Shown here piece after piece: positions 1-5,228 of a stretch of DNA of 5,578 nucleotides. This DNA comes from Chloroflexi bacterium UBA4733 (GTDB lineage: Bacteria > Chloroflexota > UBA4733). The position numbers were made by a program, and so were the translations under genes. A model generated the notes under the pieces. It saw only the letters and a program-made list of their open reading frames with translations, ran no database searches and was not told the origin of the DNA. Location of the stretch: the NCBI GenBank assembly GCA_002404055.1, contig DHIZ01000030.1, positions 1-5,578 of the forward strand, in the 5' to 3' direction. Within the stretch, counting starts at the first letter, position 1, and every line of letters starts with the position of its first letter.

Positions 1-5
1 CCCTC

Positions 6-27
6 TGGGCCCGCAGTCGCCGCCCTG
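6..27. repeat. Partial second copy of the GCGACTGCGG repeat at the window edge
   Basis: The 22 bases here match 3683-3704, part of the right middle arm of the nested repeat, with one difference (C at 21 against G at 3698). The shared core is CCGCAGTCGC. Similarity stops at about 27, and the other side runs out of the window after 5 bases. It lies 46 bp past the permease stop, so it may be the near end of a further palindromic element beyond the edge. Bases 28-72 show nothing else. Confidence 0.6.
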
Positions 28-72
28 TCCCCTCCGCCACCCCACATGCTGGCAGGTGAGGGCAGCCCTTCC

Positions 73-1734
73 TCATCGCCCAATGTCCTTGCGCCTAAAG
101 CGCACCGAGGCCAGCGCCAGCGCTGCCGTGCCGACTGCCAGGACGGCCAGCATATTGCCCATGGCCAGACCATGCAGCAGCGGCGTGCCGTAATAGTAGA
201 AGGCGGAGAGGCGCAACATGGCATTCGACCAGTTCAAGCCCGGGCCAATATCGCTGATGAAGAACCAGATCACCAGCAAGAAGCTCAAGAGGCCGGTGTC
301 CAGCGCGGTGCGTAGCCAGCCGGAGAGCAGATAGCCGATGGCAGCCACCAGCAGCCCCAGTGGAATCATGGTGAGCGTGGCGGCGGCCAGATTGCCGCCA
401 TCGAGCGCCAAGCCGGTGGCGGACGCGGCTGCGGTCGTGACGACCAGCGTCAGCACAGCAATGATGACCGTCGCGGTAGTGAGCGCGGCGAAGCGCCCCA
501 ACAGCACCCGCAGGCGCGGCTGCGGCGTGGCCAGTACCAGCTCCAGCCGTCCGTCCTCTTCATCGGCGGACCAGCGGTTGGCCTGGGTGACCGCAAAAGC
601 CATCAACAGCAGCGGCAGGAAGGAGAAGAGGGCACTGAGGATGGTGGCGTTGGTGGTGACGTCGCTACCGCCGACCTTGTTGATAAAGTCTTGCAGGAGC
701 GGGGAACTGGCGCTCAGGGTGGTCAGTTGCGCCTCGGTTTGCTTGACGATGACGACCATCCAGCCGGCGAACCCGGCGATGCCCAGCGTCCACCAGCAGG
801 CGGGAACCGCAATCATCCCCAGGCTGCGCGCATACACCGAGCGCAGCGACCAGGCGTGTACTGGCAACGCTTGCTCAGGCCGCACCGTCCGCTCAGGGAG
901 GTGCAGCCAGCGCGGCAGCGCGACGGTGGCGCCCACATCACGCCGCACAAAGAGCCGGATCGCCCCCCCACTCAGCAGGATACACAGGGCCAGCAGGACC
1001 AGCAGCGCGCCAGGATTGAAGCCATAGGCGGGGATCAGCGGTTTGCTCAAGTTATAGTAGTAGACGGGGGAAAGGCGGCTGAGCCATTCGGCGCCAGGGA
1101 TGACCCGATGGACCATATCCAACACGATGAAGACCAGCAGCAAGCCACCCGTCGTGCCGGACGCCGTGCCACGCTCCTGGGTGAACTGGGAGAGCAGCAG
1201 GGCAATTGACCCGAAGACGCCGCAGATGAGCGCCACATTCAGGCCAAAGAGGGCGGCATCCGCCAGGCCAAAGTCTGCGCTGACGCTCTTACCGCCGGCA
1301 AAAGCCAGCAGCGCGATGAGCAGACCCATCCCCAGCAGGGCTGTCCAAACGGCGGCCAGCTTTTCCAGCGCGACGCGCGCGCGCCCACGCGGCAACGAGA
1401 GCAGCACATCCAGCCCGCCACGCTCCTCTTCGCCACGCAGCAGGCGGCTGCACGCCAGGAGCGGCCAGATGGCAATGAGCAGGATCGTCACCCCGTATTT
1501 CCAGGTGGCGTAGCCGCCGGGGGTGTCTACGGCGACAGGCTCGGCCAGCCAGGCAAAGGAGCCGGCCAGGCTGACGACCGAGGCCCGCGCCTCCGGCGTC
1601 GCCAGCAGCGAGGGGACGCTCGCGATGACTGCATACAGGAGCAAGCCCATGCCCAGGCCCCAGCCCAGAATGGCGACGCGGTAATCACGCAGCGTTTTCA
1701 GGTAGATACTCTTAAACCACATGGCTGAGCTCAT
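73..1734 (-). CDS. ABC-2 type efflux permease, internally duplicated (TnrB3-like, 'exporter of polyketide antibiotics' type)
   Basis: This 553-residue integral membrane protein is the channel-forming half of a putative drug or lipid exporter; the substrate is unknown. About twelve hydrophobic stretches fall in two sets of six (roughly residues 21-40, 80-97, 128-147, 160-182, 195-210, 242-263, then 315-331, 365-383, 413-435, 452-472, 480-497, 525-545). The halves are an internal duplication: GEEERGGLDVLLSLPRGR (101-118) corresponds to DEEDGRLELVLATPQPR (391-407), and SPVYYYNLSKPL (222-233) to SAFYYYGTPLL (510-520). These charged cytoplasmic loops are typical of ABC-2 permeases that contact the ATPase. 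A length of about 550 and the two-fold repeat fit the TnrB3-like group (recall, not searched). The start overlaps the ATPase stop by 23 bp, implying translational coupling. ATG at 1722 (MWFKSIYLK) is a plausible alternative start. No terminator is visible downstream. Confidence 0.9.
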   Translation of the reverse strand: MSSAMWFKSIYLKTLRDYRVAILGWGLGMGLLLYAVIASVPSLLATPEARASVVSLAGSFAWLAEPVAVDTPGGYATWKYGVTILLIAIWPLLACSRLLRGEEERGGLDVLLSLPRGRARVALEKLAAVWTALLGMGLLIALLAFAGGKSVSADFGLADAALFGLNVALICGVFGSIALLLSQFTQERGTASGTTGGLLLVFIVLDMVHRVIPGAEWLSRLSPVYYYNLSKPLIPAYGFNPGALLVLLALCILLSGGAIRLFVRRDVGATVALPRWLHLPERTVRPEQALPVHAWSLRSVYARSLGMIAVPACWWTLGIAGFAGWMVVIVKQTEAQLTTLSASSPLLQDFINKVGGSDVTTNATILSALFSFLPLLLMAFAVTQANRWSADEEDGRLELVLATPQPRLRVLLGRFAALTTATVIIAVLTLVVTTAAASATGLALDGGNLAAATLTMIPLGLLVAAIGYLLSGWLRTALDTGLLSFLLVIWFFISDIGPGLNWSNAMLRLSAFYYYGTPLLHGLAMGNMLAVLAVGTAALALASVRFRRKDIGR

Positions 1735-2638
1735 TGCTGACCTGCGCCTCGCCCGAGTAATAGCGCAGGAAGACGTCTTCCAGGCTGGGTTCGTGGCTGC
1801 TCAGGGCTATCACGGGATACTGCGCCGCTGTTTTGATCACGGCATCCGCCTCGCCTTGCATCGTGAGGCGTAGCGTCTGCCCACCGGCCAGTGACTCCAC
1901 TTCTGCCACACCGTTCAGGGTGGCGAACGCCTGGGCCGGCACCGCCCGTGCAAAGGTGATCGTGATGATCGAGCGTTTGATATCCTTCAGGTCGGCCATG
2001 CCACCGACGCGCACCAGTTGCCCTTCCCGAATGATGCCCACGCGGTTGCAGGTCTGTTCGACCTCGCTCAGGATGTGCGAAGACAGGAAGACCGTTCGCC
2101 CTTCGGCGCGCACCTCGTTGACCATCCGGTCGAACACTTGCTGGTTGAGCGGATCCAGGCCGCTGGTTGGTTCGTCGAGGATGAGCAGACGCGGGCGGTG
2201 CATAAAGGCCTGGATGATGCCGACCTTGCGCTTGTTCCCGCTGGAATACTGGCGGAACTTGCGGCTGGGGTCGAGGTCCAGGCGCTTGATCAGTTGCTGG
2301 AGGTAGGCTTGATCGACGCCGCCGCGCAGGCGCCCGAAGTATTCCAGAAGCTGGCCGCCGGTCAGGCCGGGGTCGAGCGACAGTTCGCCTGGTAGATAGC
2401 CGATCAGGCGCTTGATCTCCACCGATTGCTGCCAGCAGTCCAGTCCGGCGATGCGCGCCGTGCCGGAGTCGGCGCGCAGCAGGGCCATGAGCAGGCGAAT
2501 CGTTGTGGTTTTGCCCGCGCCATTGGGTCCCAGGAAGCCAAAGACCTCGCCCTCGGCCACCGAAAAGGAGACGTTGGTGATGCCGCGCTTCCCGCCGTAG
2601 CTCTTCGTCAGTCCCTGTACTTCGATGATTGCTGTCAT
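1712..2638 (-). CDS. ABC transporter ATP-binding protein (DrrA/CcmA-like, drug-export type)
   Basis: This 308-residue cytoplasmic ATPase would power the permease encoded next to it. Visible motifs are Walker A GPNGAGKTT (37-45), signature YSSGNKRKVG (131-140), Walker B LLILDEP (151-157), D-loop SGLD (159-162) and the switch histidine in SSHILSE (H188). The segment where the Q-loop glutamine normally sits reads GYLPGELSL (80-88), so that glutamine appears replaced. The signature is SGNKR rather than LSGGQ. I recall both variants from ABC-2 drug-export ATPases, so they need not mean loss of function. A C-terminal extension (about 225-308) ends in EPSLEDVFLRYY (283-294), a hallmark of DrrA-type subunits. 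The ATG is preceded by GGAGG at 2648-2652, nine nt upstream, which supports this start. The gene lies 28 nt after the TetR stop and overlaps the permease start, so one operon is very likely. Confidence 0.95.
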   Translation of the reverse strand: MTAIIEVQGLTKSYGGKRGITNVSFSVAEGEVFGFLGPNGAGKTTTIRLLMALLRADSGTARIAGLDCWQQSVEIKRLIGYLPGELSLDPGLTGGQLLEYFGRLRGGVDQAYLQQLIKRLDLDPSRKFRQYSSGNKRKVGIIQAFMHRPRLLILDEPTSGLDPLNQQVFDRMVNEVRAEGRTVFLSSHILSEVEQTCNRVGIIREGQLVRVGGMADLKDIKRSIITITFARAVPAQAFATLNGVAEVESLAGGQTLRLTMQGEADAVIKTAAQYPVIALSSHEPSLEDVFLRYYSGEAQVSNELSHVV

Positions 2639-2647
2639 GCTGACCTT

Positions 2648-2652
2648 CCTCC
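2648..2652 (-). promoter_or_regulatory. Shine-Dalgarno of the ABC ATPase gene
   Basis: GGAGG on the minus strand lies 9 nt before the ATG at 2638. It is the strongest ribosome site in the operon and fixes the ATPase start. Confidence 0.75.
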
Positions 2653-2666
2653 ACGTATTCAGGCGA

Positions 2667-3392
2667 TTACTCGCGTTCCTTGACGTTGCCGAGATACTCG
2701 GTCCACAGTCGTTTGCCCACGTCGCTCCTGCCGGGTAGGTGCTCCGGTTCCAGCCAACGACGGATCAGGTCGCTGAGCGCCTCGGTCAACTGCTCCATTG
2801 AGGGCCGATGCTCCCGGCTATGCAGTTCCGGCGAGTTGAACATACCAACCTTCAGAACGCCCAGCAGGTAGGTGATGACGGACACCGGAAGATCGGCGCG
2901 GATCAGCCCGGCCCGTTGCAGTTCGCCAAAGTAGGCCTCGCCACTGCCGACGAGCTGCCGGAGTGAGTCGGGATCAAGGGCGCCGAGGAACCCGCCGACG
3001 ATGTCGGACCTGCCCCCGGCGATGGCGGCAATGAGCGGGTTGGAGAGGGCGGCGAGCATGCCGTGGGTGGTGATGCGATGCAGCAAGCCGCCCTCGGGGT
3101 CGGCGTCGATCCGCCGCTGGAGCTCCTGGCTATACCGCTGTTGTTCGCGCCAGATGGCGGCGCGAAACAGGGCATTCTTGTCCTTCCAGTGCAGGTAGAT
3201 GGTGCCCTTGCCCACGCCGGCCTCGCGCGCCACGTCGTCGATCGTGGTCTTGCGATAGCCCCAGCGCACCAGCAGCGTGGAGGCGGCACCAAGCAGTCGC
3301 TCCTCGCGCAGCCTTCGCTCGTCAGACGCCGGCGGGCTGGGCTGCGTATTGCCGGCTGACGCCTCAGGCGCAGGATCGTGAGTGGGGGCCAT
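2667..3392 (-). CDS. TetR/AcrR-family transcriptional regulator of the adjacent ABC exporter
   Basis: This is a one-component DNA-binding repressor. Counting from ATG at 3392 (241 aa), the N-terminal helix-turn-helix lies at about residues 32-75. It carries the classic TetR pattern TTIDDVAREAGVGKGTIYLHW (49-69) followed by KDKNALFRAA. The remainder (about 80-241) is the helical ligand-binding and dimerisation domain, divergent as usual. The frame stays open to a TTG at 3428 (253 aa). I prefer the ATG because the TTG has no Shine-Dalgarno and lies inside the operator-like repeats, while ATG has a modest GGGA about 6 nt upstream. The first 25 residues are a low-complexity Pro/Ala-rich tail. As first gene of a tetR-ATPase-permease operon behind a strong promoter with overlapping repeats, it probably represses the operon until a pump substrate binds. 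That role is inferred from layout. Confidence 0.92.
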   Translation of the reverse strand: MAPTHDPAPEASAGNTQPSPPASDERRLREERLLGAASTLLVRWGYRKTTIDDVAREAGVGKGTIYLHWKDKNALFRAAIWREQQRYSQELQRRIDADPEGGLLHRITTHGMLAALSNPLIAAIAGGRSDIVGGFLGALDPDSLRQLVGSGEAYFGELQRAGLIRADLPVSVITYLLGVLKVGMFNSPELHSREHRPSMEQLTEALSDLIRRWLEPEHLPGRSDVGKRLWTEYLGNVKERE

Positions 3393-3421
3393 TGCTGTCC
3401 CTGCACTGCCTGTGTCGTCCG

Positions 3422-3465
3422 TGACCAAATGACCAAATGACTATGATGACGATTCTGGTCATAGT
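3422..3465. promoter_or_regulatory. Candidate TetR operator region (tandem and inverted TGACCA repeats)
   Basis: Two tandem copies of TGACCAAA (3422-3429, 3430-3437) are followed by TGAC. An inverted copy, TGACCAGA, is read on the minus strand at 3461-3454. A dyad with perfect 7-bp arms, ACTATGA (3440-3446) and TCATAGT (3459-3465), overlaps them. The cluster covers the predicted transcription start and the end of the -10 box of the tetR promoter, where a TetR repressor would block transcription. Assignment as the operator is inference from position and symmetry. Confidence 0.5.
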
Positions 3466-3491
3466 GTAGGCGATGGCAGGCGGGTTGTCAA
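3463..3491 (-). promoter_or_regulatory. Sigma-70-type promoter of the tetR-ABC operon
   Basis: The minus strand has a consensus -35 TTGACA (3491-3486), a spacer of exactly 17 nt, and a -10 TACACT (3468-3463). Transcription would begin near 3456 and leave a leader of about 64 nt before the ATG at 3392. It is the best promoter match in the window and is placed correctly for the operon. Its -35 is only about 8 nt from the direct repeat flanking the inverted-repeat element, so anything upstream of the -35 has been replaced by the element or lies beyond it. Confidence 0.75.
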
Positions 3492-3498
3492 GATATGG

Positions 3499-3506
3499 GC
3501 TGCCCA
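3499..3506 (+). repeat. Left copy of an 8-bp direct repeat flanking the element
   Basis: GCTGCCCA here is repeated exactly at 3760-3767, just outside the opposite end of the inverted-repeat element. It is a candidate target-site duplication. Because the element ends are only defined to within a few bases, chance is not excluded. Confidence 0.4.
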
Positions 3507-3759
3507 AGGGTGCGCCGCAACGTTTTGCACAGCGAGCGAACGACGTGAGTACCCAAATACAGGGCCGCGACTGCGGTCTGCGGCCAAGTTACCGGGGCGA
3601 CTGCGGTCGCTTGGATTTGCCGTCGACGGTTCAGAACGCGACCGCAGTCGCCCCCAGTACTTGACCGGGGGTGCCCACGCAGTGGGCCCGCAGTCGCGGC
3701 CCTGGAGTTCGAGGCGCATCGCAATGCCCGCTTGTTGCGCAAAACCTTGCGGCGCACTC
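3507..3759. repeat. About 250-bp nested inverted-repeat element (MITE-like or repetitive palindrome)
   Basis: Three nested pairs of inverted arms share nearly one centre. Outer arms are 3510-3538 against 3757-3729, with 25 of 29 positions matching by eye (GTGCGCCGCAAcGTTTTGC type). Middle arms are 3561-3576 (AGGGCCGCGACTGCGG) against 3688-3703, a perfect 16 bp. Inner arms are 3594-3610 (GGGGCGACTGCGGTCGC) against 3638-3654, a perfect 17 bp. The 10-bp palindrome CCGTCGACGG (3620-3629) sits between them. The octamer GCTGCCCA occurs directly outside on both sides (3499-3506 and 3760-3767) and could be a target-site duplication. No transposase is encoded; open frames here are repeat translations. 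It is a non-autonomous mobile element or a lineage-specific palindromic repeat; the structure is certain, the mobility is inferred. Confidence 0.75.
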
Positions 3760-3767
3760 GCTGCCCA
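3760..3767 (+). repeat. Right copy of an 8-bp direct repeat flanking the element
   Basis: GCTGCCCA matches 3499-3506 exactly and lies immediately outside the right arm of the inverted-repeat element, as expected for the second half of a target-site duplication. Confidence 0.4.
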
Positions 3768-3777
3768 GTACCTTGAA

Positions 3778-3832
3778 CACGGCGCCTCCTTATTCCGCCT
3801 TGTATACTAAGGTTGAATAAGGAGGCGCCGTG
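3778..3832. repeat. 55-bp palindrome with mirrored ribosome sites and GTG codons
   Basis: The arms CACGGCGCCTCCTTATTC (3778-3795) and its exact complement (3815-3832) form a perfect 18-bp stem. The 19-nt loop contains a smaller stem, CCTT (3798-3801) with AAGG (3809-3812), around GTATAC. Each arm read outward gives AAGGAGG, 4 nt, then GTG: at 3830 on plus (leading into the fic remnant) and at 3780 on minus. The plus loop also contains TATACT (3803-3808), a possible -10. There is no T-run after the stem, so a terminator is unlikely. It could be an operator, a bidirectional start region, or the scar of an inverted duplication. Confidence 0.7.
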
Positions 3833-4749
3833 GCTACGGTTGTTCCGGGGTACTGGCGGCGGCAGAGCCGGCGATCACCGCCCTGAACGCTCAGGCCTCC
3901 GTGCTCATCGAGACCGAGGCCCTCGCCCGGTTGCTGCTCCGAGAGGAATCCGTGGCGTCGTCGAAGATTGAAGGGTTGGAGGTTGGCGGACGACGTCTCC
4001 TGCGTGCTGAGGCGGCGCGTCTGCTGGGCGAGGCCCCCAGCGATGTCACGGCAGCGGAGGTCCTGGGAAACGTTGATGCCATGGCGTGGGCCATCCGGGG
4101 CGTCCAGGAATCCGCAACGATCACGCTCGCTCACCTGCTGGAGGTACACCGTCGGCTGTTGACCGGCACGCGCCTCGAAGCGTACGGCGGGGAGGTTCGT
4201 CAGGAGCATAACTGGATTGGTGGGAGCTCATACAACCCCTGCTCCGCCGCCTTCGTGCCGCCGCCACCGGAGATGGTCCCGGCCCTGCTGCACGATCTCG
4301 TGGCCTTCTGCAACGACGACTCGCTGCCGGCAGTTGCCCAGGCCGCGCTGGCGCACGCCCAGTTCGAGATGATCCACCCGTTCGTGGACGGCAACGGCCG
4401 CACCGGGCGTGCGCTGATCCATCTTGTGTTACGGCGTCGTGGGCTGGCGACGCGGGTGATCGTTCCCGTTTCCCTGATCCTGGCAACCTGATCACAGAGC
4501 TACGTCGAGGGACTCACTGCCACCCGGCACCGCGGCTCGCCCACGGGGCGTGCGGCTCATGACGGCTGCAATCACTGGATGGCGCTGTTCGCGTCTGCTT
4601 GCCAGAGAGCAGTCGCCGATGCCACTGCATTTGAGGCGAGAACTCGGGAGATCGGGCGGGCCTGGCGTGCGCGCCTGGGCGTCGTGCGGGCCAACTCGAG
4701 CGTCGACACGCGGGTATCGCCGCCGGTCCGCGCGGCGCCGCGGCGGTGA
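3830..4749 (+). pseudogene. Decayed fic gene (Fic/DOC-type AMP transferase), full extent of the remnant
   Basis: One plus-strand frame carries Fic-family sequence from about 3850 to 4749. It reads VLAAAEPAITALNAQASVL before the catalytic part, then the catalytic domain, then a stop TGA at 4489-4491. The same frame continues past that stop as SQSYVEGLTATRHRG...DGCNHWMALFASACQRAV...FEARTREIGRAWRARLG, which is the expected helical continuation of the family. TGA sits where the family usually has W (LILATW), so one substitution explains it. The end, RANSSVD then TRVSPPVRAAPRR, joins the pre-winged-helix segment straight to a typical C-terminal tail, implying an in-frame loss of the winged helix. 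At the 5' end, the GTG at 3830 with AAGGAGG is one base out of frame; an extra G in GGGG (3847-3850) would restore it. About 40 usual N-terminal residues are absent. Homology statements are from recall. Confidence 0.8.
3901..4491 (+). CDS. Fic-family protein, surviving catalytic open frame (truncated)
   Basis: The longest undisrupted part of the fic remnant, read from GTG at 3901, gives 196 residues; full-length relatives are roughly 370. Fic enzymes transfer AMP or other phosphate-linked groups from a nucleotide to target proteins. The catalytic motif HPFVDGNGRTGR (159-170) is perfect, including the catalytic His159 and the Asn/Gly/Arg anion-binding loop. An N-terminal inhibitory motif of form SxxxEG is visible in SSKIEG (20-25), which would place it among autoinhibited (class II) Fic proteins. 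The flap and substrate region EHNWIGGSS...FVPPPPE (102-124) is also intact. The start is poor, with only AGG a few bases upstream, and the stop truncates the domain's last helices. If translated it may be unstable. Codon use stays normal and the coding part is well preserved, so decay is recent. Confidence 0.65.
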   Translation: MLIETEALARLLLREESVASSKIEGLEVGGRRLLRAEAARLLGEAPSDVTAAEVLGNVDAMAWAIRGVQESATITLAHLLEVHRRLLTGTRLEAYGGEVRQEHNWIGGSSYNPCSAAFVPPPPEMVPALLHDLVAFCNDDSLPAVAQAALAHAQFEMIHPFVDGNGRTGRALIHLVLRRRGLATRVIVPVSLILAT

Positions 4750-4848
4750 CGGTACTGGGCAGGTCGTCGCCGGCATCCTTCGGGCGGGTTTGCCCGACGA
4801 TTTATGACGTTGTTGGGGCACCTCCGGCAGCGGCAAGGCCAGAGATGG

Positions 4849-4949
4849 GCGTATGGGAGGGAGCAAGTCGTCTGGGGAAGCAGTACGTGAAGAAGTGCAG
4901 AGCGTATGGGGGAGATCAGGGCGTATGCAATACGCCCCTACAGCGTATG
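4849..4949 (+). repeat. Cluster of four GCGTATG repeats
   Basis: GCGTATG occurs at 4849, 4902, 4921 and 4943 on the plus strand, within 101 bp. The first two extend to GCGTATGGG. The third forms one arm of an 8-bp inverted repeat. Spacings of 53, 19 and 22 nt are irregular, so this is not a CRISPR or tandem array. It looks like a degenerate dispersed-repeat patch; no function is evident. Confidence 0.6.
4919..4937. repeat. GGGCGTAT-GCA-ATACGCCC palindrome
   Basis: Perfect 8-bp arms (4919-4926 and 4930-4937) surround a 3-nt loop. I recall very similar GGGCGTATTGCAATACGCCC-type palindromes scattered through Chloroflexota and some other bacterial genomes, so this is probably one copy of a dispersed family. 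Confidence 0.6.
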
Positions 4950-5228
4950 GTGCAATCGCCGCGTGCGCCGGCGTCGGCCCCACCCGTACCCTCCTTACGC
5001 GGTCCGCCAATGACAAGGTCATCACGTCCAGGCACGGCCGGCAAGCACGAACAGATGAGAAGCCGATATGGATGGACACATGCCGACTGTCCCCGACGGC
5101 ACCACCAGACGGCGGTCTAAACAAGGGTCGCCCGGCGATGATGGCATTGCGAAGCGCGTTTCTCTCACGCTGTCCGTTACCATGTGGCGGGATGTGCCTA
5201 ACGTCCGACCAGGGGGAAGAGGCAAGGT

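Larger units (their letters stand above)
4750..5228. other. Intergenic region without a credible gene
   Basis: This stretch separates the fic and cyclase remnants. Open frames crossing it on both strands (for example 4853-5536 plus, 4492-5124 minus) are rich in Arg/Pro/Ser, contain repeat translations and resemble no family I know. Contents worth naming are a short hairpin TCGGGC/GCCCGA (4780-4797) soon after the fic stop, without a real T-run; the GCGTATG repeat cluster (4849-4949); and a small dyad ATGAC-AAG-GTCAT (5010-5022). Confidence 0.6.

Noticed and set aside
338..1209. Long plus-strand frames opposite the permease
   Set aside because: They are antisense shadows in GC-rich DNA; the permease reading has transmembrane segments and duplicated family motifs.
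1731..2654. 307-codon minus-strand frame overlapping the ABC ATPase
   Set aside because: It is a frame-shifted shadow of the clearly identified ATPase; no motifs, with Arg/Gly/Pro-rich composition.
2903..3436. 177-codon minus-strand frame overlapping tetR
   Set aside because: It is a shadow in another frame; the TetR frame carries the helix-turn-helix pattern.
3459..3757. Minus-strand frames across the nested repeat
   Set aside because: They translate the inverted repeats (repeated DCG and ATAVA runs) and look like no protein; a repeat element explains the sequence.
3631..3780. 49-codon minus-strand frame from the mirrored GTG of the 55-bp palindrome
   Set aside because: The ribosome site exists only because the palindrome is symmetric, the product runs through repeat DNA, and there is no similarity to anything I know. 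Kept only as part of the palindrome finding.
3778..3832. Palindrome as a rho-independent terminator
   Set aside because: No T-run follows the stem on either strand, and the arms encode ribosome sites.
3830..4749. Fic with an adjacent small antitoxin gene (toxin-antitoxin pair)
   Set aside because: No credible small antitoxin frame lies upstream. The inhibitory SxxxEG motif is already within the Fic protein itself, so a separate antitoxin is not needed.
4849..4949. Possible CRISPR-like array of GCGTATG units
   Set aside because: Units are only 7-9 bp and spacings are irregular (53, 19, 22 nt); no cas gene is present.
4492..5124. 210-codon minus-strand open frame
   Set aside because: It is antisense to the 3' part of the fic remnant and to the GCGTATG repeats. 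Its composition is typical of a high-GC shadow frame and it has no family resemblance.
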